Assembly: GCF_004005475.1 (NCBI RefSeq)
Contig: NZ_RZTZ01000016.1
Coordinates: 1-64,000, forward strand
DNA length: 64,000 nt
From: Niallia taxi
GTDB lineage: Bacteria > Bacillota > Bacilli > Bacillales > Cytobacillaceae
Reading direction: 5' to 3'
The notes beneath the pieces were generated by a model. It worked only from the letters and a program-made list of their open reading frames with translations. It had not been told where the DNA came from and did not search any database. Made by a program: the position numbers and the translations under genes. Positions 26,643 through 35,306 of this stretch are shown here, piece after piece (positions within the stretch are counted from its first letter, which is position 1; each line of letters starts with the position of its first letter).

Positions 26643-27652
26643 TAACGGTTCCCTCCTCCGCTGAATCCGCCTGATGGCATTCCGCCGCCGCTTGGCATTT
26701 GACCACCTGATGGCATTTGGCCGCCTCCTGGCATCATACCTTGACTGCTGCTGTCACTGCTTGATTCAAATGTTGGAAGAACAACTGTTGTTCCTTCCTC
26801 TAAACCACTAGTAATTTCAGCCACATCTTCATTTTCCAAGCCTACTTCTACCGTTTGCTTCGTTGTTGTTGTTTCAGTTGATCCATCTTCACTTGTTGCA
26901 GATCCTGATGGAACCAATACATAGTACTCATCATTTTCTTTTTGAACAGCTTCGACAGGCACTGTTACTACATCTGATTTACTGCTTGTTGTGATTGTCG
27001 CTTCTGCTGTCATACCAACCAATAATCCAGAAGGCTTCTTCACTTTAACGGTTACTTCATATTTAGCAACACTGGAACCTTCTGATGAAGCAGCTTCTTT
27101 TGCAACACTAGTTACTTCCCCAGTAAATTCTTTATCATCCAACGCACTTACTGTAATCGTTGCATCTTGTCCTTCCTTCACTTTAGAGATATCCAGTTCA
27201 TCTACATTAACAACCATTTCAAGATTATCGTAATCCGTTTCTGTCAGTACCTCTGTTCCCATTGAAACTGTATCGCCTTCTTCTACATTAAGAGCAGTAA
27301 TTTCCCCAGAGAAGGAAGCTGTTATTGGGTCGATGCTATCATCTTCAAATGTAACGAGCTCATCTCCCTCTTCCACTTCATCTCCAACCGCTACATTGAC
27401 TTCATCAACTGTTGCATTGCCAGTACTTGTCGCTGTTTCTTTATTAATAGCTGAAATGCTGCCAGTTCCGCTTACTTTAATTTCCACATCGCCAACCTCT
27501 GCTGTTGCAGTTTGTGTTGTTGCTTGCGCTGATACTTGCTGTGTTTCATTTTTATTGAAATAAAAGTAAGAACCAAATCCTCCGCCAATTACTACTACAA
27601 TTGCTCCACTAACGATCCATTTCTTTATGCTTTTCTTCATCCTTCTTCTCAT
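26642..27652 (-). CDS. yknX: MacA/YknX-type membrane fusion protein
   Basis: A 336-aa periplasmic-adaptor-like protein anchored by one N-terminal helix (about 10-30). The first part contains the two lipoyl-like half-motifs (GNATVDEVNVAVGDEVEEGD and GEITALNVEEGDTVSMG), then beta-barrel and membrane-proximal domains with TITVSALDDKEFTGEV and PSGLLVGMTAEATI. The HlyD coiled-coil hairpin is very short. The C-terminus is a low-complexity tail with repeated QMPSGG units. Two starts are possible (27652 or the Met four codons on); both are poorly spaced from GAGG. First gene of the exporter operon. Confidence 0.87.
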   Translation of the reverse strand: MRRRMKKSIKKWIVSGAIVVVIGGGFGSYFYFNKNETQQVSAQATTQTATAEVGDVEIKVSGTGSISAINKETATSTGNATVDEVNVAVGDEVEEGDELVTFEDDSIDPITASFSGEITALNVEEGDTVSMGTEVLTETDYDNLEMVVNVDELDISKVKEGQDATITVSALDDKEFTGEVTSVAKEAASSEGSSVAKYEVTVKVKKPSGLLVGMTAEATITTSSKSDVVTVPVEAVQKENDEYYVLVPSGSATSEDGSTETTTTKQTVEVGLENEDVAEITSGLEEGTTVVLPTFESSSDSSSQGMMPGGGQMPSGGQMPSGGGMPSGGFSGGGNR

Positions 27653-27817
27653 CCTCTTTCTACATTTAGTTTATTTTTATATGCTAGACTTGCATTTTTT
27701 CTTAGCTCCAATAGGCTTGTGCCTCTTACAAGTAATAGAATATAAAAGAAATGTGTCAGGAATAAGTCGAGGAAAAACTTTTTTTAAGTTTGTCTAGAAA
27801 ATGTGTTTTTTCCATAC

Positions 27818-27856
27818 AAAAAAGCGAAGAAACATGGCTTCTCCGCTTTTTTTCTA
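27818..27856 (-). terminator. Terminator after the M20 peptidase gene
   Basis: On the minus strand AAAAAGCG(G)AGAAG pairs with CTTCTTCGCTTTTT (one bulge) around a short loop, with T-rich exit. It directly follows the stop at 27857. Confidence 0.8.
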
Positions 27857-29110
27857 TTATTTACTTGAAAGTAGGGGTGCTGTTACATCCTTTACTCCTA
27901 CAAGCCCTAATATTGTTAAAAAGATATTTTGCGGGCCAAGATGTGCGTCTGTCGGATCAAAATATTCCTCTAAAGTGTGGAATCCGCCGCTGTTACTGCC
28001 GCCTCCGCCTAATGTTACTGCAGGGATACCGAGGCTGATAGGTACATTTGAATCTGTGCTGAAGGCTGGTGAAAGTACTGGATTTAAGCCAAGGGAGGCT
28101 GCTGCCGCAATTGTTGTCTCGACGATTTCACTTGTAGGGCTTTGTATCCCTGCCGGCCTGTCGCCAACTTGTTTAATAGTAACGTCAATGGAAGTTTTAT
28201 CGCTTTTCCAGCGGTTATTTTCCTCTTCTGCTGCCTTCCGCAGGATATGCATGACCTGCTCCTCAAGACGGATTAGCTCTTCTGCAGAATTGGAGCGCAT
28301 ATCGAGCATCATGCTCGCCTCTTCCGCTATCGTATTTACAGAAGTACCTCCTGTTATTGTGCCTACATTAAAGGTAGTTTTTGGTTCAAGGGGTGTCTGC
28401 AGATCTCCGATTTTGCTGATTGCCCTTCCAAGTGCATGAATCGGGCTCGGAATGCCAAAGTCACCAAAGCTATGTCCTCCTGAACCTTTGTATGTAATGT
28501 GAAAACGATGGCTTCCTGTTCCTAAATATGTAATTCGCTCTGGATGACCTGGTTCAATGGAGATAAAGCCGTCAATATCCTGCCTATCCTCAAACAAGCC
28601 CTTGACTCCTCTTAAGTCGCCAAGTCCTTCTTCACCTACTGTTGCACCAAAGATAATATCACCACTTGTTTGGATGTTTGTCTCATTGAACGCTCTCACT
28701 AAAGTCAATACAGTTGCAAGCCCTCTGCCATCATCAGAAATTCCCGGCGCATATACCTTGCCATTCTCTCTTCTGACAATAATATCTGTTCCATTCGGAA
28801 AAACGGTATCCAAGTGGGCACATACAAAAATTCTCGGACCTTTGCCAGTTCCGTAGCGTGTCCCAAACACATTGCCATGTCTGTCTGTTTGAATATCAGA
28901 CAGCCCTAAAAGCTCAAGCTTTGACTTATAGACCCGTCCTCTTTCATCCTCCATAAAAACAGGCGCAGGGATTTTTGTTAGCTCAATCTGCTCCTCCAGT
29001 GTCGCATCAGCATCCTCTAGTAAATACTCCAGCCCTTTTTGAACGAGGGAATACTCAAGCAATTGCTCAAATACCCCACTTGTTTTTAGATCAGCAACAT
29101 TATCTCTCAA
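27857..29110 (-). CDS. M20-family metallopeptidase
   Basis: A 417-aa zinc-dependent peptidase or amidohydrolase of the M20/M25/M40 superfamily. Metal and catalytic residues are visible: HLDTVFP (first His, Asp), GISDDGRGLA (bridging Asp), ATVGEEGLGD (catalytic and metal Glu), SIEPGH, and a final His in GGFHTLEEYFD. A dimerisation (lid) domain occupies about 195-310 with HSFGDFGIPSPIHALGRAIS. It most resembles PepT/acetyl-lysine deacetylase-like members. It starts opposite a short gap and is followed by a terminator, so it is monocistronic. Substrate not predictable. Confidence 0.9.
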   Translation of the reverse strand: MRDNVADLKTSGVFEQLLEYSLVQKGLEYLLEDADATLEEQIELTKIPAPVFMEDERGRVYKSKLELLGLSDIQTDRHGNVFGTRYGTGKGPRIFVCAHLDTVFPNGTDIIVRRENGKVYAPGISDDGRGLATVLTLVRAFNETNIQTSGDIIFGATVGEEGLGDLRGVKGLFEDRQDIDGFISIEPGHPERITYLGTGSHRFHITYKGSGGHSFGDFGIPSPIHALGRAISKIGDLQTPLEPKTTFNVGTITGGTSVNTIAEEASMMLDMRSNSAEELIRLEEQVMHILRKAAEEENNRWKSDKTSIDVTIKQVGDRPAGIQSPTSEIVETTIAAAASLGLNPVLSPAFSTDSNVPISLGIPAVTLGGGGSNSGGFHTLEEYFDPTDAHLGPQNIFLTILGLVGVKDVTAPLLSSK

Positions 29111-29286
29111 AAGATACCCCTTCTTTCAATTATTTCGTCTTACAAAATAGAATATTTTTATTATATTCTAAATTTTCTATAAATACTATAAATTAACTTC
29201 TCTTTTTTTAAAAAGAAAAAAACCAAACATACTAATGTCTGGTTTGATTGTAAAATAACTTCCAAAGAAAGAAGTATTTATAAGCA

Positions 29287-30120
29287 TTATTGTCTGCTTT
29301 CTATTACCACACGCCAGCCATGTCCTGTTCCAAGATTATATTTCTTCGCCATGGACTGCTGATTGATGGCAATACTGAAATAATGGAGAGAATTTAAGTA
29401 AGCAATTGGCTCACCAATTGCTGCATCAGCAAACGAATGACCAAATAAAACCTGCTCTCTAAAGATTTCCTCTTCCCCTTCATAGATTGCGATTTTCAAT
29501 ATATCACCGTAACCTATTCCGCTTTGTTTCACTAGTGAAGAATGAATATTTGTCCAGATATTACCGAACCGGTTATCATGAATTTCAATAATCCCATTGA
29601 GCTTTCTGTTATCTGAGCTCGCCTTTGTCACCGGTAATGTCACAAGTGCTTGCTTATCTGTTAATGGACCTATGTCATGAAAGCTAATCTGTTCTGAGGC
29701 AAGTCTCGCACCAGTATATGCATAAATGTCTCTGCCATGAAAGGTGTAAGATTCTCCGCTATTCGGAAGACGGTTCTTCCCTTCATCCAAAATACGAACC
29801 TCTTGTATTTTTTCTAGCATATGTGTAATCGTGCCATTGTCTGGGGTGATTATGTAGTGCCCCTCAGTTGTTTTGGCAACAATGCTTTTTCTGTCAGAGC
29901 CGACACCTGGATCCACTACTGAAACAAATACAGACCCTGCCGGCCAATAAGCAACGGTTTGCAATAGGCGGTATGAACCTTCCCATATATTAAAGGGAGG
30001 TATATCATGTGTCAGATCAAAAATACGCAAATCAGGCTGTACAGAATTGGCAACCCCATACATTGCCGAAACAGCTCCATCACTTAATCCAAAATCAGAT
30101 TGCAGAACTAATGCTTTCAT
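29287..30120 (-). CDS. DUF62 SAM hydrolase (adenosine-forming)
   Basis: A 277-aa protein of the SAM hydroxide adenosyltransferase family, related to fluorinase and chlorinase. Known members convert SAM and water to adenosine and methionine. The family landmarks are present: QSDFGLSDGAVSAMYGV at the start, LTHDIPPFNIWEGSY, SVFVSVVDPGVGSDRKSI and IITPDNGTITHM, with a C-terminal beta domain containing IEIHDNRFGNIWTNI. Start at 30120 is chosen because AGAGGA lies 9 nt ahead and the motif begins at once; the open frame continues 110 codons upstream but that stretch overlaps the queT control region and looks non-coding. It is divergent from queT. Confidence 0.9.
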   Translation of the reverse strand: MKALVLQSDFGLSDGAVSAMYGVANSVQPDLRIFDLTHDIPPFNIWEGSYRLLQTVAYWPAGSVFVSVVDPGVGSDRKSIVAKTTEGHYIITPDNGTITHMLEKIQEVRILDEGKNRLPNSGESYTFHGRDIYAYTGARLASEQISFHDIGPLTDKQALVTLPVTKASSDNRKLNGIIEIHDNRFGNIWTNIHSSLVKQSGIGYGDILKIAIYEGEEEIFREQVLFGHSFADAAIGEPIAYLNSLHYFSIAINQQSMAKKYNLGTGHGWRVVIESRQ

Positions 30121-30331
30121 GCTCATCATTCCTCTCAAAGCTGCAATATGTGAATATTTGTTTTTCGTATTAATGCTTAGCAAGTATTTATCATTATATG
30201 TAGCTGGAAAAACATTATATGCATCAACCCAATATTTCACTGCTGCACCATTATTTAAAGGATAAAAATATATTGACTCACATAGCCTTTTTACTGTAGC
30301 ATTATTGTTTGGTTTCATACTATTTTGCATG

Positions 30332-30370
30332 ACGTGGTTCGTAACCATCCCACGTAAAAAAACTAAGGGA
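30332..30370 (+). ncRNA. PreQ1-I riboswitch upstream of queT
   Basis: The stem CGTGG/CCACG encloses the loop TTCGTAACCATC, and is followed by TAAAAAAACTAAGGGAG. This is the preQ1 class I layout: a short P1 hairpin with a C-rich loop and an A-rich tail that folds back as a pseudoknot. The tail's AAGGGAG is also the ribosome-binding sequence of queT, so ligand binding should hide it and block translation. The gene it precedes is a predicted preQ1 precursor transporter, which supports the call. Confidence 0.88.
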
Positions 30371-30382
30371 GAGACAAAAAAT

Positions 30383-30898
30383 ATGAAAACTAAAACACTA
30401 GCAGTCAATGGTGTTATCGCAGCATTATATATTGTGGTCACTGTTGCCATTGCCCCATTCGGCTTTACGAATGTTCAATTTCGTTTATCCGAAATGTTCA
30501 ACCATCTTGTAGTCTTTAACAAAAAATACATTTACGGTATTGTTGCAGGGGTATTTCTGGCTAATTTATTCTTTTCGCCAATGGTTGCTTATGACCTTAT
30601 ATTCGGTGTAGGTCAGTCAATTATCAGCTTGCTCATTACAATCATCATTGGGCGTTATGTAAAAGACATTATTAAACGCATGATTATTAATACAATCGTG
30701 TTTACTTTTACTATGTTCATTATAGCGTTTGAGCTGAATTTAGCATTTGGTTTGCCATTCCTGTTCACATGGCTGACAACAGCGGCAGGCGAATTTGTTG
30801 TGCTAGCAATCGGCGTTCCAATCATCTATTTCATCAACAAGCGAGTTAACTTCGCTTCCCTAATAGAAGAATCAAACAGAACGTATTCAAAAGAATAA
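30383..30898 (+). CDS. queT: QueT transporter (ECF S component) for queuosine precursor
   Basis: A 171-aa integral membrane protein with five to six helices: residues 5-25, 45-65, 68-95, 105-125 and 130-155. It has the QueT-family look (VNGVIAALYIVVTVAIAPFG, QFRLSEMFNHLVVF, GVFLANLFFSP). As the substrate-binding subunit of an energy-coupling-factor transporter it would bind a 7-deazaguanine precursor of queuosine and use shared EcfAA'T, which are not in the window. The start is ATG at 30383, immediately after a preQ1-I riboswitch; the longer frame from 30305 would run through the aptamer. Confidence 0.93.
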   Translation: MKTKTLAVNGVIAALYIVVTVAIAPFGFTNVQFRLSEMFNHLVVFNKKYIYGIVAGVFLANLFFSPMVAYDLIFGVGQSIISLLITIIIGRYVKDIIKRMIINTIVFTFTMFIIAFELNLAFGLPFLFTWLTTAAGEFVVLAIGVPIIYFINKRVNFASLIEESNRTYSKE

Positions 30899-30903
30899 TA
30901 TAA

Positions 30904-30940
30904 CAAAATCACCTTAATTAAATTAGGGTGATTTTTTCAT
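30904..30940. terminator. Terminator after queT
   Basis: AAAATCACC pairs with GGGTGATTTT around an AT-rich loop, followed by TTTTCAT. Also positioned at the end of the minus-strand GNAT remnant. Confidence 0.85.
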
Positions 30941-31147
30941 ATTGTCTTGTGCAATATAAGCTGTTCTCCAATTTTACCGACAGCACGCAAGCCTTTATCT
31001 ATAAAGCCCGCCTTTTTGTACACATGCTGGGCTGCAGCATTTTCTTTATTCACGGCAAGGATAATTTCATCAGAAAAAGGGAAATTCCCCTTTACAACAA
31101 GCGGAAGCTGCTCAAGCATTTTCCCGGCTATGCCCCCTGACTTTAGG
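30937..31147 (-). pseudogene. GNAT acetyltransferase remnant, 5' truncated
   Basis: The minus-strand frame reads KSGGIAGKMLEQLP, then AVNKENAAAQHVYKKAGFID and GLRAVGKIGEQLILHKTI. These are the acetyl-CoA pyrophosphate-loop and the final beta strand and tail of a GNAT N-acetyltransferase. Only about 70 residues remain; the normal N-terminal 70-90 residues are missing, as the upstream DNA is the end of the telA gene in another frame. There is an in-frame ATG at 31119 but no clear ribosome site. A functional enzyme is unlikely. Confidence 0.7.
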
Positions 31148-32254
31148 TTATTTATCCGGCTGTAGAGCAGTTTTCAATTCCTTTTCAACGGTGAATAGTT
31201 CAGTTTCTGCCTTCTGTCTTGTATGATTTCCATCTACTTGAACAGCAATTGTCTCTTCAATCGCAGACAGCAGTTTTTTATGTGTGTCCTTCAGCTCTGC
31301 AATTTCAAGCAATTGCTGCTGTGTCTCGCTTCCCTCTGCATGTTGCTTTAGCATTTCTGTATTTTTGTCGAGTATATTTCCTGTAGCATTGCGAATGCTT
31401 CTGTCCGTTTCCATTGCATGCTTCTGTCTCAATAATGTTAAGGCAATCGACAGTTGATTTCTCCAAAGAGGTATAGCAGTCATAACAGAGGACTGAATCT
31501 TCTCAACGACAGTTTGGTTTGTATTCTGGATAAGCCTGATTTGAGGCGCAGTTTGGATTGTTATTTGTCTGCTGATTTTCAGGTCATATATTCTTTTTTC
31601 CAGCCTGTCTGCGAAGTCCTCCATATCTTCCGCTTCCTGCATTTTCATTTCATCCTGCAGCTCTTTTGCAAGCTTCCTCATTTCAGGAAGTTTATGCTCT
31701 TTAACCTGTGCAAGTTTCGTTTCTGCTGCGTAAATCAGAATATTTAAGTCATGAAAATATTGCTTATTGCTTTCATATAACTGCTCAAGCAAATGAATAT
31801 CAGAGATTAGCAGGTTTTTGCTTCTTGTTAGTCTTACACTTAGCCTGTCAATTTGTGCACTTGTTTTTTGATATTTCGAGAGAATTTCCTGGACTGAGCT
31901 TTGTGACCTTTTAAAGATGCGAGCAAAGAAGCCTTGTTTTTTTACAGATAATTCATCTGGATTTATATCATCAAGCCGTGCCATCAAATCCTTCATGATG
32001 CTGCTCACTTCTCCAACATCCTTTTTTTGAACATGGTCAATCATCGTATGTGAGAAAGATAACAGCCGTTTTTGAGCATCATGCCCGAACCGAATGAGCG
32101 CATGATGACTCGACCATTCAAGCCCGTCTGATAGTGCTTTTGCTTTGATCATCTCATCATCAGACAAAACAGGAAAAAGGCGATGAGAATTCGCCTTTTC
32201 TTCAGACCTATTTTGTAGGTTTTCGTTTAAATGAATGTCATCCCTTTCGGTCAT
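31148..32254 (-). CDS. yaaN: Toxic anion resistance protein, TelA/YaaN family
   Basis: A 368-aa soluble, almost wholly helical protein. Family landmarks: DLMARLDDINPDELSVKKQG, FFARIFKRSQSSVQEILSKY, IDRLSVRLTRSKNLLISDI and LEQLYESNKQYFHDLNILI, matching the TelA superfamily, first linked to tellurite resistance and often found with stress-related loci. It overlaps the upstream xpaC stop by 4 nt, and xpaC-yaaN is the arrangement in B. subtilis. GGAGG precedes the ATG. Molecular activity is not established. Its 3' end abuts a decayed GNAT gene. Confidence 0.9.
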   Translation of the reverse strand: MTERDDIHLNENLQNRSEEKANSHRLFPVLSDDEMIKAKALSDGLEWSSHHALIRFGHDAQKRLLSFSHTMIDHVQKKDVGEVSSIMKDLMARLDDINPDELSVKKQGFFARIFKRSQSSVQEILSKYQKTSAQIDRLSVRLTRSKNLLISDIHLLEQLYESNKQYFHDLNILIYAAETKLAQVKEHKLPEMRKLAKELQDEMKMQEAEDMEDFADRLEKRIYDLKISRQITIQTAPQIRLIQNTNQTVVEKIQSSVMTAIPLWRNQLSIALTLLRQKHAMETDRSIRNATGNILDKNTEMLKQHAEGSETQQQLLEIAELKDTHKKLLSAIEETIAVQVDGNHTRQKAETELFTVEKELKTALQPDK

Positions 32255-32910
32255 TTTAACCTCCTGCTTTCATCAATTGGCTTATTGTCTAGTTTTTTCT
32301 GGTCGATAGTGTGACGTACGACATCCATTTCAAAATGCAGGTCATCAATATCATCTGAAAGAATTTCATGAAGATCCTCCTCCAGTGTGAAGGAAAGCTT
32401 CTCTAATGTATTTCTCGTTTCAGACAGCGTTTCCTGCAAATCATAGTTTTTCTTTGGCTGTGCAGACAGCAAAGCATATTTTTCCGCTATTTCGACCGCT
32501 GAATCCAAATGAGCATAATAAAACTTTTCGGCTTTATAGAATCTTTTCGGCTCTTGCTTCGTCAAACGATAGATTTTTTTCGTAACTCTTATAAAATCAA
32601 TTCTTTTCTTTATTGATGGAAAATGGCGGATTTGGAACATCGCTTTGTTCAACCGCATTATTTTGCCGTTTGCTTCCTTTAGCTGCTTCTGAATAAATTT
32701 ATATTCCTTCCTCGTCAAGGCATGCTTCTTCAAAAACCTGTGGGATGCCACTCCATCTGTGATGAAATATGCTGCTGTTCCGATAGCCACTGCATACACA
32801 ACTGACATGAAAAAGTCTTGATTAAAGGCAAACATACATATAAACCAAGTAATAACTCCAGTTGGCAGGGAGACACCCGTTCGGATGAGAAATAGCAAAA
32901 ATGAGTTCAA
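32251..32910 (-). CDS. xpaC: XpaC-family protein
   Basis: A 219-aa protein with two N-terminal membrane helices (about 8-28 and 32-50) and a long charged helical cytoplasmic part. It matches the XpaC family, named for hydrolysis of 5-bromo-4-chloroindolyl phosphate but without a firm function. The start is TTG at 32910, supported by AGGAG 9 nt upstream. It is translationally coupled to the TelA gene (4-nt overlap), so the two probably act together at the membrane. Confidence 0.87.
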   Translation of the reverse strand: MNSFLLFLIRTGVSLPTGVITWFICMFAFNQDFFMSVVYAVAIGTAAYFITDGVASHRFLKKHALTRKEYKFIQKQLKEANGKIMRLNKAMFQIRHFPSIKKRIDFIRVTKKIYRLTKQEPKRFYKAEKFYYAHLDSAVEIAEKYALLSAQPKKNYDLQETLSETRNTLEKLSFTLEEDLHEILSDDIDDLHFEMDVVRHTIDQKKLDNKPIDESRRLK

Positions 32911-33129
32911 TCTGATCGACTCCTGACTTTTCGTCCTTTATTATTTTTATACGAACTATTCGTGAAAAAGGTTTCAATTTATATTACTCTTATGCTTTTA
33001 CAATAACGGATAAGCAAGATTTTTTCCATAGACTTAAAAAGGAATCTTAACTAAGACTTAAGACTGAATTCAGCAGAAATAATCAGTTACTTCTATTATA
33101 TGCATATACGAATTTACAAATAAACATGC

Positions 33130-33168
33130 ACAAAAAACCTGCTAAAGAAGATTCTTTAGCAGGTTTAT
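33130..33168 (-). terminator. Terminator after the MFS gene
   Basis: AAACCTGCTAAAG and CTTTAGCAGGTTT form a 13-bp stem with a 7-nt loop; the minus-strand exit is TTTTTG. It ends just 6 nt beyond the stop at 33174. Confidence 0.9.
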
Positions 33169-33173
33169 GCTTT

Positions 33174-34412
33174 TTACAAGCCAGTTCTTGTGTGTGGCTG
33201 CATATTAGGCAGCTTTTGGTTTGACTTTTTCTCTTTTTTTCCTTGGAATGGTGGTTTAATCGTTACGGCAATTACCAAGGAGATGATGCAAAGAATTGTT
33301 AGAATAATAAATGTTGGAATAAATCCTCCTAATAATGCTGCGATAAATGAACCTGCAAGTGCTCCTATACCAAAGCCTTGGTAAATGATACCATAGTTTT
33401 TACTTTGGTTCTTCAAACCGAAAAAGTCTGCGACGATTGTAGGGAAAACAGTGATATTTCCGCCAAAACAGAAGGCTATCGTTGCAACACAGGCGAAGAA
33501 GATTGGGAAGTTCAATGGAATAAAGCTTAATGTTGCAACAGCAATGGCAGTTGCGAACAATGCGCCTGAAACAACCTTTAATCTGCCAACCTTATCAGAC
33601 AATGCTCCAAGAACGATGCGGCCTGTCGTATTAAATATTGCGACCAATGCGACTGCATTTGCTGCTGTTGCAGCATTAAGTCCTGCAAGGCTAACACCGA
33701 TATCCTTAACGATACCAATTAAGTAAAGACCGCTCATACATGCTGTAAAGAAGATAACAAATAATAGATATGCTTGCTTTGTTTTCAGCATTTCCTTTAC
33801 TGTATAATCCTTTTGGGCTCCATTTGCTGTTGTTGCACTTGATGCGACCTTCGCTTCTCTCAAAAGGAATGAACCGCCGACTACCATAATCAGCACGATG
33901 ATTCCCCAGAATAAGAAGGTAGAAGTTACCCCAAATGAACTAATGAAATATCCGTTAATATATTTGAATAAAAGACTGCCTGTACCATATGCTCCTACTG
34001 AAATACCTGAAATAAGACCTTTTTTCTCTGGAAACCATTTAATTAAGTTTGATAATGTCGTAATGTACGCTGTACCATCTGCAAAACCGACTACCACTCC
34101 TGCAAGAACATAAAGCATTCCAAGTGATGATGCTTGAGAGCTCAGCATCAATCCTGCGCCAAGCAATACACCTGAAGCTGCGACTAAGCGGCGAATCCCC
34201 CATTTATCTTGAAGCTTACCTGCAAACAATGTGGCAAATGCCAATGCGAAGCTAGTGATGGAGAAGGTTATTGCTACAGAGCTTAATTTCCAGCCAAATG
34301 CATCAACAAGCGGCTGATTGAACAAGCTCCATGTATAAATTGTGCCAAGACCCATTTGAACAATGATTGTACCGATTACTATTAATAGTCGGTTTTCTGT
34401 GCGGTTTTTCAT
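33174..34412 (-). CDS. Oxalate/formate antiporter-family MFS transporter
   Basis: A 412-aa permease with 12 predicted helices. OFA-family features: the start RLLIVIGTIIVQMGLGTIYT then WSLFNQPLVDAFGWKLSSVA, the loop GKLQDKWGIRR after TM2, and GALSDKVGRLKVV between TM8 and TM9. The E. coli relative YhjX is induced by pyruvate through the LytS-like kinase YpdA and LytTR regulator YpdB. Here the transporter also lies next to a LytS/LytT pair on the same strand, and its promoter has paired 21-bp-period repeats. Substrate is likely a small monocarboxylate such as pyruvate, by inference. Confidence 0.87.
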   Translation of the reverse strand: MKNRTENRLLIVIGTIIVQMGLGTIYTWSLFNQPLVDAFGWKLSSVAITFSITSFALAFATLFAGKLQDKWGIRRLVAASGVLLGAGLMLSSQASSLGMLYVLAGVVVGFADGTAYITTLSNLIKWFPEKKGLISGISVGAYGTGSLLFKYINGYFISSFGVTSTFLFWGIIVLIMVVGGSFLLREAKVASSATTANGAQKDYTVKEMLKTKQAYLLFVIFFTACMSGLYLIGIVKDIGVSLAGLNAATAANAVALVAIFNTTGRIVLGALSDKVGRLKVVSGALFATAIAVATLSFIPLNFPIFFACVATIAFCFGGNITVFPTIVADFFGLKNQSKNYGIIYQGFGIGALAGSFIAALLGGFIPTFIILTILCIISLVIAVTIKPPFQGKKEKKSNQKLPNMQPHTRTGL

Positions 34413-34474
34413 CTGAAATCTCCTCTTTCCTTGTTTCGGTTTCTTCCTATATCAAACTCTTAACTTGAAAGTTT

Positions 34475-34559
34475 AAGCGTTTTCTTTATAGGAGGATTAT
34501 ACCTCCGAAACAGATCATAAAATCGTTTTCAGAATGAATTGCACATAATCCGGAATGAA
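34475..34559 (-). promoter_or_regulatory. Activator-type promoter of the MFS gene with LytTR repeats and cre-like sites
   Basis: On the minus strand a perfect TATAAT (34501-34496) lacks any -35 hexamer at 17 nt. Upstream are direct repeats TGCNNTTCATTC whose GAATGAA cores on the plus strand lie at 34532-34538 and 34553-34559, exactly 21 bp apart, the geometry of LytTR-type sites. At 34518-34531 is TGAAAACGATTTTA (13 of 14 to the CcpA cre consensus); a weaker cre-like AGAAAACGCTTAAA lies after the -10. The -10 is flanked by GGAGG and CCTCC arms. Confidence 0.6.
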
Positions 34560-34565
34560 CAGCAT

Positions 34566-35306
34566 TTATAGTTGCATAATTTGTCGGAATTCTTTTACTT
34601 TGCTTCTGCTTACAGGAACCTCTCCTTTAATATCCTTCAATCTTAAAATATAAGTATGGTTGAACCAAGGAACTATTTCATGTATTTTTGTTAGGTTTAC
34701 CGTATAAGAACGATGACATTTGAAGAAAAGATCCTCTGGTAGCTTTGCATGAAACTCGGATATACTCATCGGCATCATGTATTCGTCCGTTTTCGTATAA
34801 ACGATCGTCACCTTTTCACTTGCAGACGCGTAATAAATATCATTAACGTCTGTTACAATGATATTTTCATTTTTACGAAGGTTGATCCTCCTGCTTGTCC
34901 CTTGCTCTATAGCAGGCTCTTTCTCTCCTTCATCACTACGGTCCTTCTTAAAGGCGGCTTCAAGCTTTTTCAGCATCGCTGCAATTCGCTTTTCATCATA
35001 CGGCTTTAAAATATAATCAAATGCTTCTAATTCAAATGCTTGTGCTGCATGCTCCTTATAGGCAGTGGTGAAAATAATAAACGGTTTCTTGGCAAATTTG
35101 CTAATATTGCCTGCCAAGAGCATTCCATCTAGGGAAGGGATATTAATATCAAGAAAGATTGCATCCACTTCCTCCTCCTGTAAAAATTTAAATACATCCA
35201 GCCCATCCTCAAATGTCTCGACAATTTTAATTCCACTATGTGTTTCGATTAAATATTCCAGTTCTTCCTTTGCCGGAATTTCATCTTCTACTATTATCGC
35301 TCTCAT
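34566..35306 (-). CDS. lytT: LytTR-family response regulator
   Basis: A 246-aa regulator: receiver at 1-120 with VEDE, phosphorylation Asp in [13 protein letters not shown] and Lys in ILKPYDEKR; a linker rich in Glu; and a LytTR DNA-binding domain from about 145 with [20 protein letters not shown] and [20 protein letters not shown]. Its start overlaps the kinase stop by 4 nt. LytTR proteins bind pairs of direct repeats about two helical turns apart; such a pair is present upstream of the neighbouring MFS gene. The name lytT marks the family; the job is more likely carboxylate sensing than autolysis. Confidence 0.9.
   Translation of the reverse strand: MRAIIVEDEIPAKEELEYLIETHSGIKIVETFEDGLDVFKFLQEEEVDAIFLDINIPSLDGMLLAGNISKFAKKPFIIFTTAYKEHAAQAFELEAFDYILKPYDEKRIAAMLKKLEAAFKKDRSDEGEKEPAIEQGTSRRINLRKNENIIVTDVNDIYYASASEKVTIVYTKTDEYMMPMSISEFHAKLPEDLFFKCHRSYTVNLTKIHEIVPWFNHTYILRLKDIKGEVPVSRSKVKEFRQIMQL

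Noticed and set aside
27801..28439. 212-codon plus-strand frame opposite the M20 peptidase gene.
   Set aside because: The minus strand holds clear metallopeptidase motifs along the same stretch; the plus frame is Ser/Pro-rich as shadows of this kind are.
30121..30450. Open frame extending the SAM hydrolase gene by 110 codons at its 5' end.
   Set aside because: The added protein is unlike the family, and it overlaps the preQ1 aptamer and queT control region on the other strand. The ATG at 30120 has a good ribosome site and begins the conserved motif.
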